Assembly (NCBI GenBank): GCA_009839325.1
Contig: VXPW01000095.1
Location: 18,743-56,667, forward strand
DNA: 37,925 nt
Source: Rhodospirillales bacterium
GTDB taxonomy: Bacteria; Pseudomonadota; Alphaproteobacteria; TMED109
Direction of reading: 5' to 3'
The first letter of the stretch is position 1; the number at the start of each line of letters is the position of its first letter. Positions 24,298 through 31,943 of this stretch are shown in pieces. Made by a program: the position numbers and the translations under genes. The notes under the pieces were generated by a model. It was not told the DNA's origin, did no database searches, and was given only the letters and a program-made list of their open reading frames with translations.

Positions 24298-25134
24298 ATG
24301 GGCAAGGTTCTGGACGCTGCAGCAATCGCGCAGTTCCGTCGAGACGGGCTCTATGCACCGGTGCAGATTGCCTCCGGGGAGGAGGCACGTCGCCTGCGGG
24401 CGCAGCTTGAAGCAGGCGAGACCGACCATGGGGGGCCGTTCAAGGGGTCAGTGCGCTACAAGAGCCACCTCCTGTTCAAGTGGCTCTCCGACTTCATCCG
24501 GAAAGAGAGCGTGCTGGATCCGGTGGAAGACATCCTCGGTCCCAACATCATGGTCTGGTCCACGGATTGGTGGGTCAAGGAAGCGAACTCCCCGAGCTAC
24601 GTCTCCTGGCACCAGGACAGCCAGTACTGGGGTCTCGACAGCAGCAAGCTGATTACCCTCTGGGTGGCGCTCTCGCCCTCCAACGTGGCGAGCGGCTGCA
24701 TGCGCTACCTGCTGGGCTCGCACCTGGGGCCGGACCTCCCCCACCGCGAGACCTACCACGACGACAATATGCTCACGCGTGGCCAGGAAATCACGGAGGG
24801 CGTCGACGAAGCCAAGGCAGTGAACGTCGAGCTTGACCCGGGAGAAGGCTCGATCTTCGCCTTCCGCATTGCCCACGCATCACATCCGAACCGCTCCGCT
24901 GACCGCCGCATCGGCCTGGCGATCCGCTTCATTCCGCCGGACGCCCGACAGATCCGGTCCGACCACGACAGCGCCGCCCTCGTGCGGGGCGTCGACACGC
25001 ACGGTCATTTCGAACTGGAGCCGGAGCCCGAATACGACTTCGACCCCCTCGCCGTGGAATTCCATCGGTGGTCGGAAGAAGAACGACGAAAGATCCTCTA
25101 CCACGGCACCGATTGGGAAACGCACCGGACCTGA
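24298..25134 (+). CDS. Phytanoyl-CoA dioxygenase (PhyH) family protein
   Basis: 278 residues from ATG 24298 (GCGGGA ribosome-like site); the frame is open 31 codons further upstream without family similarity. The iron-binding HxD is His105 and Asp107 in SWHQDSQYW, and the distal His is most likely His193 in AHASHPNRSADRRIGL, whose Arg cluster binds 2-oxoglutarate. DEAKAVNVELDPGEGSIF and the conserved WVALSPSNVASGCMRYLLGSH are typical. These cytosolic Fe(II)/2-oxoglutarate enzymes hydroxylate small molecules such as ectoine, acyl-CoAs or natural products. The substrate is not inferable. Confidence 0.92.
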   Translation: MGKVLDAAAIAQFRRDGLYAPVQIASGEEARRLRAQLEAGETDHGGPFKGSVRYKSHLLFKWLSDFIRKESVLDPVEDILGPNIMVWSTDWWVKEANSPSYVSWHQDSQYWGLDSSKLITLWVALSPSNVASGCMRYLLGSHLGPDLPHRETYHDDNMLTRGQEITEGVDEAKAVNVELDPGEGSIFAFRIAHASHPNRSADRRIGLAIRFIPPDARQIRSDHDSAALVRGVDTHGHFELEPEPEYDFDPLAVEFHRWSEEERRKILYHGTDWETHRT

Positions 25135-25302
25135 CAAACGGCAAAGGGCTGAACCGGCAGGCGGGGCCGACCGAAGCGGTCCATCCGCTGCCGCCGTCTC
25201 GGTGCCGGTCAGGCGCCAATCCACGGTGGCCCGGCTTCCGGCAGCTTCGGCAATCGATGGTCCCTGAGGATTGATCGTCCCCACCGGGCAAGGGCAAGCA
25301 GG

Positions 25303-26523
25303 ATGAGCCGATCAGCACGCGCTGGCGCCCTTCGCACCGCCGAGTTCGTCCCGCTCGCCGCGCTCCTGATGTCGCTGGTCGCGCTCGCGATCGACGCCAT
25401 GCTGCCGGCCCTGCCGATGATCGGCCGCGATCTCGGCGTGCAGCGTCCGAACGATGTCCAGTTCGTGATCACGTCCCTGTTCTTGGGCCTCGCGCTCGGA
25501 CAGGTGCTGTTCGGGCCGCTCTCGGATCGCATCGGCCGAAAACCCGCCATCTATGCCGGCCTCACCCTCTTCATGACGGGCTGCCTCGTGAGCATCTTCG
25601 CGTCCTCCTTCGAAGCGATGATCGCGGGTCGCGTCCTCCAAGGCGTAGGGGCTGCGGGGCCCCGGATCGTGACCATGGCCCTGGTCCGCGATCAGTTCAG
25701 CGGCCGACAAATGGCCCGGCTCATGTCCTTCGTGATGGCGGTCTTCATCCTGGTCCCCGCACTCGCCCCGCTGCTCGGGCAGGGGATCCTCTGGCTGGGA
25801 AGCTGGCGCACGATCTTCACGACGTTCTTCGCGGTCGCCGCGGTGGCCTTCGCATGGCTCACGTTGCGTCAGCCGGAAACCCTGCCTATCGAACGCCGAC
25901 GGCCCTTTTCCGTCCGCGCCATCGGCCAGGCGGTCGGCGAGATCGTGCGAATTCGGACCTCGCTCGGGTACACCCTCGCATCGGGGTTCGTGTTTGCGCC
26001 GTTCGTCGCCTACCTGAGTTCCGCCCAGCAGATCTTTCAGGAGGCATACCGGACCGGTGCGATGTTCCCGGTGTATTTCGGTGTCCTGGCGCTCGGCATC
26101 GGTTTCGGCGGGATGGTCAATGGCCGCCTGGTCCTCCGGTATGGCATGCGACGGCTCTCGAAAATCGGCGCGACCACCGTCGCGCTGACTTCCATAGTCG
26201 CCTGGATCGGGCTGTTCCAGTTCGACGGGCTGCCGCCCCTCTGGCTCTTCATGGCGTACCTGTCGGTCGTGTTTCTCTTTATCGGTCTCGTCTTCGGGAA
26301 CCTCAACGCCCTCGCGATGGAACCGCTCGGGCACATTGCCGGCGTGGGCGCAGCGGTGGTGACGTCACTCTCTACTTTGATTTCCGTACCGCTCGGGAGC
26401 CTGATCGGTCAGACCTTCGATGGAACCCTTTACACGCAGGTTGGCGCCCTCGCGCTCTTCGGGAGTCTCACGCTCGGCGCAATGTTGTGGGCCGACCCCC
26501 CCGCCGGCGGCCGGCGCGATTGA
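25303..26523 (+). CDS. MFS drug-resistance transporter, Bcr/CflA type
   Basis: 406 residues and twelve predicted membrane helices. The opening FVPLAALLMSLVALAIDAMLPALPMIGRDLG with its Asp in helix one, the FGPLSDRIGRKPAIYAG loop (motif A) and the GRVLQGVGAAGPRIVTMALVRD segment (motif C-like) match the Bcr/CflA branch of 12-helix proton antiporters. An AGCAGG site precedes the ATG. It exports drugs, bicyclomycin-like compounds or amino acids across the inner membrane. Its relation to the adjacent PhyH gene, 168 bases upstream, is unclear; they might make and export one product. Confidence 0.93.
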   Translation: MSRSARAGALRTAEFVPLAALLMSLVALAIDAMLPALPMIGRDLGVQRPNDVQFVITSLFLGLALGQVLFGPLSDRIGRKPAIYAGLTLFMTGCLVSIFASSFEAMIAGRVLQGVGAAGPRIVTMALVRDQFSGRQMARLMSFVMAVFILVPALAPLLGQGILWLGSWRTIFTTFFAVAAVAFAWLTLRQPETLPIERRRPFSVRAIGQAVGEIVRIRTSLGYTLASGFVFAPFVAYLSSAQQIFQEAYRTGAMFPVYFGVLALGIGFGGMVNGRLVLRYGMRRLSKIGATTVALTSIVAWIGLFQFDGLPPLWLFMAYLSVVFLFIGLVFGNLNALAMEPLGHIAGVGAAVVTSLSTLISVPLGSLIGQTFDGTLYTQVGALALFGSLTLGAMLWADPPAGGRRD

Positions 26524-26591
26524 TGCGATCGGGCGGCATCGAGTCCGCCCTCAGCCGCGACATCCGCACACAGGTCTCTACACACATGTCG

Positions 26592-26640
26592 TGGCGAGGT
26601 CAGGATTTGAACCTGAAACCTTCAGGCTTTGAGAAGATCA
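26592..26640 (-). tRNA. tRNA 3'-end fragment (T arm plus acceptor 3' strand), not a complete gene
   Basis: On the minus strand, bases 26616-26600 read TCAGG-TTCAAAT-CCTGA, a perfect five-pair T stem with the canonical TTCAAAT loop. The next seven bases CCTCGCC (26599-26593) and discriminator A (26592) fit the 3' half of an acceptor stem, followed by CGA instead of CCA. No matching GGCGAGG for the 5' acceptor strand is found within 110 bases, so the 5' part is missing. Such 3' fragments typically mark integration sites. The plus-strand translation of this spot (MSWRGQDLNLKP...) is the known kind of false protein produced by tRNA sequences. Confidence 0.6.
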
Positions 26641-26678
26641 CGACCGCGTTGCAAGAATCCCCGTTGCCGTGCCTCGGT

Positions 26679-26700
26679 TTTCCGGTAAGATTACCGGAAA
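26679..26700 (+). promoter_or_regulatory. Perfect 10-bp-arm palindrome, likely VapB operator
   Basis: TTTCCGGTAA and TTACCGGAAA are exact inverted repeats separated by GA, ending 12 bases before the VapB-like start codon. The position, immediately upstream of the antitoxin gene, fits the autoregulatory operator of a VapBC module. Confidence 0.75.
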
Positions 26701-26712
26701 GTGGAGGAAGTC

Positions 26713-26997
26713 GTGACCAACACCAATTTGTCTCCCGTCACCAAGTGGCGCAAGCGCCGCCAACGGCAGGGCTTTGTACGTGTCGAAATCCAGATTCGGA
26801 AAGAAGACGCTTCGCTCATGCGCGACGTTGCCTCAGCGCTGGTCGATCCCGAGCGAGAGGCCGAGACGCGCGCCGTTCTGCGCGAGAAGATCGCCGCGCC
26901 GCGCCCCGGCGGGCTCAAGGCGCTGCTGGCCTCGGCACCGCTCGACGGGGTTGATCTCGAACGCTCGCGCGATGTCGGGCGTGACGCCGCCCTATGA
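26713..26997 (+). CDS. vapB: VapB-type antitoxin
   Basis: 94 residues from GTG 26713, with GGAGG five bases upstream; an earlier GTG at 26701 lies within the ribosome-site region and is unlikely. The N-terminal half is basic (KWRKRRQRQGFVRVEIQIRKED) with a beta strand plus helix pattern suiting a ribbon-helix-helix DNA-binding fold. ALVDPEREAETRAVLRE is a typical linker. The C-terminal 35 residues (GGLKALLASAPLDGVDLERSRD) are a likely toxin-binding tail. It overlaps vapC by four bases (ATGA). Identification rests mainly on the neighbour and operator. Confidence 0.82.
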   Translation: MTNTNLSPVTKWRKRRQRQGFVRVEIQIRKEDASLMRDVASALVDPEREAETRAVLREKIAAPRPGGLKALLASAPLDGVDLERSRDVGRDAAL

Positions 26998-27407
26998 CGT
27001 TCCTGATCGACACGAACATCATCGCTGAGGTGCGCAAAGGTCACCGCTGCGATCCGGCCGTGGCGAAATGGTGGAACGGCGTCGCCGAGGACGATCTGTG
27101 GCTCAGCCCGTTGGTGTTGGGTGAGATCCGCAAGGGTGTGGAGTTGGTGCGTCCCCGCGACCCGGGAAGCGCTGACGCGCTTGAGGCGTGGCTCGCCGAC
27201 GTGATGTCGCACTTCGGTAATCGCGTGCTGCCCGTCGATACGGCTGTTGCCGAGCATTGGGGCAGAATGAATGCGATCCGCCCGGTGCCCGTCATCGATG
27301 CGCTCCTGGCCGCGACAGCCAAGACCAACGGCCTGATCCTCGTCACGCGCAATGTTGCCGGTGTGGCGGGGTTGGACGTGGATGTACTGAATCCGTTCGA
27401 AGCATGA
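26994..27407 (+). CDS. vapC: PIN-domain ribonuclease toxin, VapC type
   Basis: 137 residues, normal for VapC. It opens MTFLIDTNIIAEVRKG with Asp6. Glu44 is in VLGEIRKGVE and Asp102 in VIDALLAATA; the last acidic site region is LVTRNVAGVAGLDVDVLNPF. These are the metal-binding acids of the PIN active site. VapC toxins cut tRNAs or rRNA and are neutralised by VapB. The pair sits beside a tRNA fragment, consistent with a mobile or island origin. Confidence 0.92.
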   Translation: MTFLIDTNIIAEVRKGHRCDPAVAKWWNGVAEDDLWLSPLVLGEIRKGVELVRPRDPGSADALEAWLADVMSHFGNRVLPVDTAVAEHWGRMNAIRPVPVIDALLAATAKTNGLILVTRNVAGVAGLDVDVLNPFEA

Positions 27408-27514
27408 ACGGGCTACTCCGCCGCAGGATTGACGTGGTACGGACCAACGACAAATCGATCGTGAAGCGGGTGGCGAGGCGGGGCCGGACGTAGGATCGCG
27501 ATCGGATGTTCCCT

Positions 27515-27567
27515 GGTGTCCATGGCGCGCCCGCCCGGGAGTGATACCCGGGCGAACGACGGACACC
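27515..27567. terminator. Nested hairpin between convergent genes
   Basis: Outer arms GGTGTCC (27515-27521) and GGACACC (27561-27567) enclose an inner perfect eight-base-pair stem CGCCCGGG (27532-27539) / CCCGGGCG (27547-27554) with a seven-base loop. It lies between the vapC end and the end of the minus-strand CnbZ-like gene, so it could stop transcription from both sides. There is no T-run. Confidence 0.55.
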
Positions 27568-27588
27568 GCCAAGGCGCCGCTGTTCGCA

Positions 27589-28344
27589 TCAGCCCACCAC
27601 GCGTTCAGCGAACAGGCCGCGCACGTCCATCTCGTAGGCGAGACCTTCCACCGGCGGGCGTGCATAGGTCCACTGGATGCCGTCCGGGGCAGCGCCGCGC
27701 GCGACAATCTCCGCGCCCAGGAAACCGTGGATCTCGTGGATGGTGTAGACCTGCGCGGCAGTGGCGTCCGGCCAGGCGAAACCCAGCGCCGCCATGCGGC
27801 TTTCCATGGCGCCGAGCACGTAGCGGGCCTTCTCCTCCATGGCGGCCGGCGAGGTGTCGCCGAGGCGGATGATCCGATCGCGATACGGCCCCGGCGCCTC
27901 CGGTGCTTCGCCAGAGCCGGCGATGACGAAAGTTCCGGCCGGTTCGCGGTCGTCAGACGCCGTGTAGCAGAAGGCATGGAAGCTTGGCCCGGCAGGCGGA
28001 TTCACCTCTGGGCAGACGTTGGAGCGCGCGACCGGGTTCTCTTCGTCCCGAAAAATGCCCCACCGCTCCAGGGTCCCGACATAGGCCCGGTTGAAGGCCA
28101 CGAACCCCTCTTCCGAAAACTGGCCGGGCGAGCGCAGCTCGCAGGCGCAGAACGCCGTCATCGGCCGCCCGGCAGCCTCCAGATGGGCCTCGATCCGGCG
28201 AAAGCCCTCATCCAGCAGCACAGGGCGATGGAAGCGCACGCGCTCGACCCGATAGCCAGGCTCCGCTGCCACCCCGCCCGAATACTGGAATTGCCCCCGG
28301 ATGTAGCGGTATCCGCCAGGCGCAAACGTCGCCACTTCTACCAT
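27589..28344 (-). CDS. RidA/YjgF-related protein resembling CnbZ (2-aminomuconate-type deaminase)
   Basis: 251 residues, twice the length of a single RidA domain, so probably two fused domains as in CnbZ or chorismatase-like proteins. Family-like stretches are FAPGGYRYIRGQFQYSGGVA, FCACELRSPGQFSEEGF, FNRAYVGTLERWGIF, PVARSNVCPE, FVIAGSGEAPE and QVYTIHEIHGF near the end. I recall the CnbZ family, described as 2-amino-5-chloromuconate deaminase, with this pattern. If correct, it removes an enamine/imine amino group during aromatic breakdown, but no other aminophenol-pathway genes are nearby, so the substrate may differ. Confidence 0.8.
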   Translation of the reverse strand: MVEVATFAPGGYRYIRGQFQYSGGVAAEPGYRVERVRFHRPVLLDEGFRRIEAHLEAAGRPMTAFCACELRSPGQFSEEGFVAFNRAYVGTLERWGIFRDEENPVARSNVCPEVNPPAGPSFHAFCYTASDDREPAGTFVIAGSGEAPEAPGPYRDRIIRLGDTSPAAMEEKARYVLGAMESRMAALGFAWPDATAAQVYTIHEIHGFLGAEIVARGAAPDGIQWTYARPPVEGLAYEMDVRGLFAERVVG

Positions 28345-28994
28345 GTCTCTTTCCTCCGCGGCCCGTGGAAAGGCCTTGTACGCGCACCGGATACATTGCT
28401 ACCACGCAGTCATGGCCTCTTCGACGGTAGATTGCCGCCCGGTTGGTCTCTAGCCCAGATCCGAAGGACCGGGCTACGGCGTCCCGGTCGATCGCCTTCA
28501 GGTTGCGAACCCGACGGACAATTGCCCCCGTCGAGGTTCTGGCAGCCCCGGGGCGCGCCCCTCCGACACCGCCGATCCACACCGTGCTCATCATCGGTCC
28601 GGGAAGCCAATCCGAGGGCCCCTGCATCACATGGTGACCCCGTACGTTCGAGGCATCTGACTTGCCGATGAATTGGCGACTTGCAAGATCAACCGTCACC
28701 GGACCTGACAAGGCCCTCCGCAGCGCCAATCCGGACAAAGGATTGTGATGGCTGCTGGGGTCAGGGCCACCGGAGCAAGGCGCAAATCCTCCGCCACCGC
28801 CATCGCGAAGGTGCGCCCATCCGGGTCCCCGTCCGCGTCGGTCGCTGTCCGCTGCACTGCCGCGCGCACCCTGTGCCCGCCATGGCGTGCGCGTGGCCGC
28901 GTGCAGCGTCAGGCCCGCCGGCAGGGCCCGTGTCCATTTCCAGGGGCGGGATGGTTGACCCCGCCTGCGTCCATCCGTGCTCGTCCCGCTCGGT
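28345..28994. other. Gene-free stretch upstream of the CnbZ-like gene
   Basis: About 650 bases. Open frames exist on both strands (for example 28208-28738 minus and 28745-29188 plus), but none has family character or a persuasive start. There is a six-base-pair hairpin TAGCCC/GGGCTA at 28451-28476. It probably contains the promoter of the CnbZ-like gene next to 28344; the rest is unexplained. Confidence 0.45.
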
Positions 28995-29009
28995 ACGTCA
29001 CGGTGACGT
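28995..29009 (-). repeat. Palindrome ACGTCACGGTGACGT at the end of the duplicated membrane gene
   Basis: Perfect seven-base arms around a central G, overlapping the stop codon of the membrane-protein gene. The central 13 bases match the palindrome at 6166-6178. It could be a terminator stem or protein site. Confidence 0.5.
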
Positions 29010-30110
29010 GCGGTCGGGAATGGAATCGGGGCCCGTTCCCCCGCCCCGCGTCCGATGACGCCGTCCCGACAGCAGAACCACTGCCAGCAGCGGCAGGTTC
29101 AGGACCGCCAGATACACGGGAATGTCCGCCGGCAGCATCTGCGCGGTGTAGTACAGCGTTTCCACGATCCGACCGATCGTGCCGGTGAATGCAGGTGCAG
29201 TCGCGAGCAGGAACAACTCCATCGCCACCCACAGCAAGGCCGCCGTGGTCAACGCCGCTGCGGTGCCGACCGTCCAGGCGGCGCGGCGGTATCCCAGGCG
29301 CCGGAGCTCCCGGCATGGCAAAGCGACCGCCAGGCCGGCGGGGGAGAACACAAAGAGCGCGATTGCGAACATGGGCAGAAACCTGACCCACAGCTGAACC
29401 TCCCCCATCGGCGCGACCGCCAGCGGCAGCAGGGACACCTGCGGCCCTTCGGCGGAAGGCGACGTGCCAAGAAGCGGCGAGATCTCGATCAGAATGGCTC
29501 CAATCACCAGCGCCGGCAGCCACAGCAACGCAAGCAGCCAGAATCCCGTCCTACGGGCGGAATCCGCGCGCTTCAGCCGCGCGGACGCTTCCCCGCGACG
29601 CTGCAGCGCCGTGGACGCCATCCACACCATCAGTCCGACGGTTGCCGGGTAGACGACGATCCACACGGGCAGGACCATCGTGAGCATGTTCAGCGCATAG
29701 GCCAAGCTGCCGATTGGCCCCGAGAGCGCGTCCGTCAGTCCGCCGCGCGCGTGAATGATCGCAACCGCGGCAGCGAGCACCGCGGCGCCGGCCACCCAGG
29801 CGGTGCGGCGGTACTCCAGTCGCGTGAGCTCTTGGCACAGCAATGCGCTTGGTAGCCCCATGGGGGCAAGGACCAGCAACGCAATCAACGACCGCGTCAG
29901 GATCTGCAGGTAGCCGACTGGCGGATACACGTGGCCCATCGACGGGGCCACGGAGGTCAGAAACTCGGCCGATTCGATAGCGGGCAGCCACAGCAGCGTG
30001 AGCGCCCAGAAGCCAGCGGCCTTGGCAGCACCCGCCCCGACCAGGTCCTCCAGACGCGCAAGCCACGCGGGCCATGTGAATCCCTTCATCGATCTCCACG
30101 CCCCGCGCAT
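28998..30110 (-). CDS. Integral membrane protein made of two homologous four-helix halves
   Basis: 370 residues from ATG 30110 (GAAGGGG upstream); a second in-frame ATG at 30089 (GGAG upstream) is also possible, as is the open frame up to 30179. There are about eight membrane helices. Each half begins with nearly the same segment, GFWALTLLWLPA at residue 33 and GFWLLALLWLPA at about 189. Both continue with a matching LxPxGL..AL.C.EL.RL.YRR.AW region, followed by a hydrophobic helix and a final helix pair. The internal repeat of about 156 residues is evident. I do not recognise the family and see no catalytic motif. Neighbours give no hint of its role. Confidence 0.82.
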   Translation of the reverse strand: MRGAWRSMKGFTWPAWLARLEDLVGAGAAKAAGFWALTLLWLPAIESAEFLTSVAPSMGHVYPPVGYLQILTRSLIALLVLAPMGLPSALLCQELTRLEYRRTAWVAGAAVLAAAVAIIHARGGLTDALSGPIGSLAYALNMLTMVLPVWIVVYPATVGLMVWMASTALQRRGEASARLKRADSARRTGFWLLALLWLPALVIGAILIEISPLLGTSPSAEGPQVSLLPLAVAPMGEVQLWVRFLPMFAIALFVFSPAGLAVALPCRELRRLGYRRAAWTVGTAAALTTAALLWVAMELFLLATAPAFTGTIGRIVETLYYTAQMLPADIPVYLAVLNLPLLAVVLLSGRRHRTRGGGTGPDSIPDRTSP

Positions 30111-30501
30111 GGCCACCCCTTCGGGTATGGCGGCGACCCACCAACACTGCGACCGTTGCCCGATGGAAAGCGTTTCCATCGAATCCGGGCAGGGAGCCTG
30201 CCGCGCTCCCCCGCCGAGGCTGGCCCAGACCCGTAGGGCGGACAGCTCCCAGAAATCACCGTATCACTATCGCCGCGGCCCGCGCCGACCTACTTTCGCG
30301 CGGCCTCTCCGCCATCCTCAAGGGGCAGGCAACGTCCATCGCCCGGGCGGCGGACATTCGCGACACACCCGGCTTCGAAGCCTGCACCAGTCCGCCAGGG
30401 ATCTCGATGCCTGTCGCACCCGCCTGGCTCCAGCGACCGGCCAGCGGGTCGGTGTTTGCCCCTGACGCGGATCTCGACTTCACGGCTATGGCAGTGGCGC
30501 T
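30111..30501. other. Intergenic stretch of about 390 bases with possible decayed coding sequence
   Basis: One plus-strand frame ending at 30537 (just after the MFS fragment's ATG, in another frame) has gene-like codon choice (ITIAAARADLLSRGLSAILKG) but matches no family I know and lacks a good start. No complete gene is supported. The MFS relic begins right after. Confidence 0.4.
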
Positions 30502-30813
30502 TGCGGGGGCAGGTCGGCACGGGCCGCGGCGATGGGGGTAGTGTGGCTCTCGACCGTGCCGCTCACCACCGGGCTCGCGGCCCTGACGCAGGGCTTGCGC
30601 TTTTTCTCGACGCTCGTTGGGCTGCTCTATCTCGGCCATCAGACCGGCATGTTCCTCGGCGCCAGGATGGGTGGGAGAACCGTCGATGCGTTCGGAGACT
30701 ACGGGCCGGTATGGTGGGCGGCGGTCGGGCTCGGGGTTCTTGCGATGGTCCTGCACCTACCGATCAACGAGCGACCCGCCCGCCTCGCGCGGTTCGAGGC
30801 CGCTGGTTCCTGA
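30502..30813 (+). pseudogene. C-terminal fragment of an MFS transporter
   Basis: The frame covers about 104 residues from the point where the recognisable MFS sequence begins. GVVWLSTVPLTTGLAALTQG, then LVGLLYLGHQTGMFLGARMGG, then a Trp-rich last helix VWWAAVGLGVLAMVLHLPINERP match the last three to four helices of MFS permeases. The usual preceding eight helices, motif A and a plausible N-terminus are absent, so this is a 5'-truncated relic. The ATG at 30532 could start a 93-residue peptide but no MFS protein is that short. The missing part is not seen in the 300 bases upstream. Confidence 0.8.
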
Positions 30814-31199
30814 GCGCCGCGATCCAAGTGGAATTCGCAACGGACGGCAGATCCTCGCGATGCTTGGATGCCCGATCGTTCTCAGGTCACGTCTCAGTAA
30901 TCAGTCCAGCCGTCCCGGGCAATGGGCCACAGGTTCATCGGGGTTGCGTTTATCGGCTGGGCTATACAACGGATGAACTCATTGCGTAAGGAATTTCCAG
31001 AAGGAGAAACACGTTTCTAACGTGTTGTCTTAGTGTCGTATTTTCCAGTTGCAGGGCCGGGACTTCAATTTGTGCCTAGGTCAAGAGGTCGAATCTCTCC
31101 ACGCTCGCCAAGGTTGGCACCGCCCGCCGTTGTGTCTCGGTTCAACCGTTGTGCGCGCAACTCTCGCGTTCGCGTATACGCACTGGCTGGCCAAACGGC
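30814..31199. other. Gene-free, locally AT-rich stretch with an 8-bp inverted repeat
   Basis: About 390 bases. The right part (30940-31080) is notably lower in GC than its surroundings. It holds a perfect inverted repeat AACACGTT-TCT-AACGTGTT at 31008-31026, and a short frame with ATG 30922 ending at TAA 31020 (32 residues, unrecognised). The hairpin starts inside the end of that frame. It may be a decayed insertion remnant or the terminator region for the minus-strand SDR, whose stop lies at 31200. Confidence 0.45.
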
Positions 31200-31943
31200 C
31201 TAAACGTGCTGGCCGCCGTTGACGTGGATTTCCGTACCGCTGACGTAACTCGCCTGGGGCGAGCAGAGGTAGTAGATGGCTGCCGCCACTTCCTCGGCGG
31301 ACCCAAGCCGGCGCATCGGAATATCGTTTGCAAGCTGCTCCGTACCGGGCGACAGGATCGCTGTATCGATCTCGCCGGGGGCGATGGCGTTGACGCGGAT
31401 CCCGAGGGGCCCAAAGTCCGCGGCCATCTCCCGCGTCAGGCATGCGAGTGCCGCCTTGGAGGTGGCATAGGCGGTACCCGCAAAGGGGTGCACGCGTCCG
31501 CCGGCGATCGAAGTCACGTTCAGGATGCAGCCCCTGCCGACACGCAATTCCTCGGCAAGTGCCCGCGCGAGCATGAGGGGGGCGAAGAAATTCACTTCGA
31601 AGACCTGGCGCCACACCGAGAGCTGCGTGTCGATGGCGCCGAGGCGTCTACCGTCGTCAGTCTTGGGAGAGATGCCGGCGTTGTTGACGAGGGCGTGCAG
31701 GGGCTCCCCGCCGAGGCGCCTCCGCATCTCCTCTGCACCTGCGTCGACGCTTGCCGGGTCCCGGAGGTCGACCACTACGTGGTCTTCAGGTCCGGCCTCC
31801 CATGGGCAGTCCTCCGAAAAGGGCTGTCGGGAACATGTGATGACCCGCCAGCCTGCGCTCGAGAAGCGCTTTACGGTGGCGTGCCCAATGCCACGGCTGG
31901 CACCCGTGAGAATGAGGGTTCGGCGCTCGCCGTGCTGCACCAC
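31200..31943 (-). CDS. Short-chain dehydrogenase/reductase
   Basis: 247 residues from GTG 31943 (another GTG is the next codon). The open frame extends to 32138, but the added residues are Cys-rich and not SDR-like. TGASRGIG is at 13-20, NNAG at 87-90, the catalytic Ser145, Tyr159 and Lys163 lie in NVTSIAGG and AYATSK, and GIRVNAIAPGEID with the C-terminal SGTEIHVNGGQHV are classical. I recall closely similar proteins ending in -NGGQHV in Rhizobiales. It is a cytosolic NAD(P)-dependent oxidoreductase of unknown substrate. It diverges from the permease gene across 472 bases. Confidence 0.92.
   Translation of the reverse strand: MVQHGERRTLILTGASRGIGHATVKRFSSAGWRVITCSRQPFSEDCPWEAGPEDHVVVDLRDPASVDAGAEEMRRRLGGEPLHALVNNAGISPKTDDGRRLGAIDTQLSVWRQVFEVNFFAPLMLARALAEELRVGRGCILNVTSIAGGRVHPFAGTAYATSKAALACLTREMAADFGPLGIRVNAIAPGEIDTAILSPGTEQLANDIPMRRLGSAEEVAAAIYYLCSPQASYVSGTEIHVNGGQHV

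Noticed and set aside
25312-26334. 340-codon minus-strand frame opposite the MFS gene
   Set aside because: Highly charged, Glu/Arg/His-rich translation with no family character; the MFS protein on the plus strand is clearly real.
25854-26954. 366-codon plus frame spanning the MFS end, the tRNA fragment and vapB
   Set aside because: Wrong frame for both real genes; its MSWRGQDLNLKP segment is the typical false peptide from a tRNA end.
30256-30756. 166-codon minus-strand frame across the MFS relic
   Set aside because: Antisense to the recognisable MFS helices; no family or start signal.
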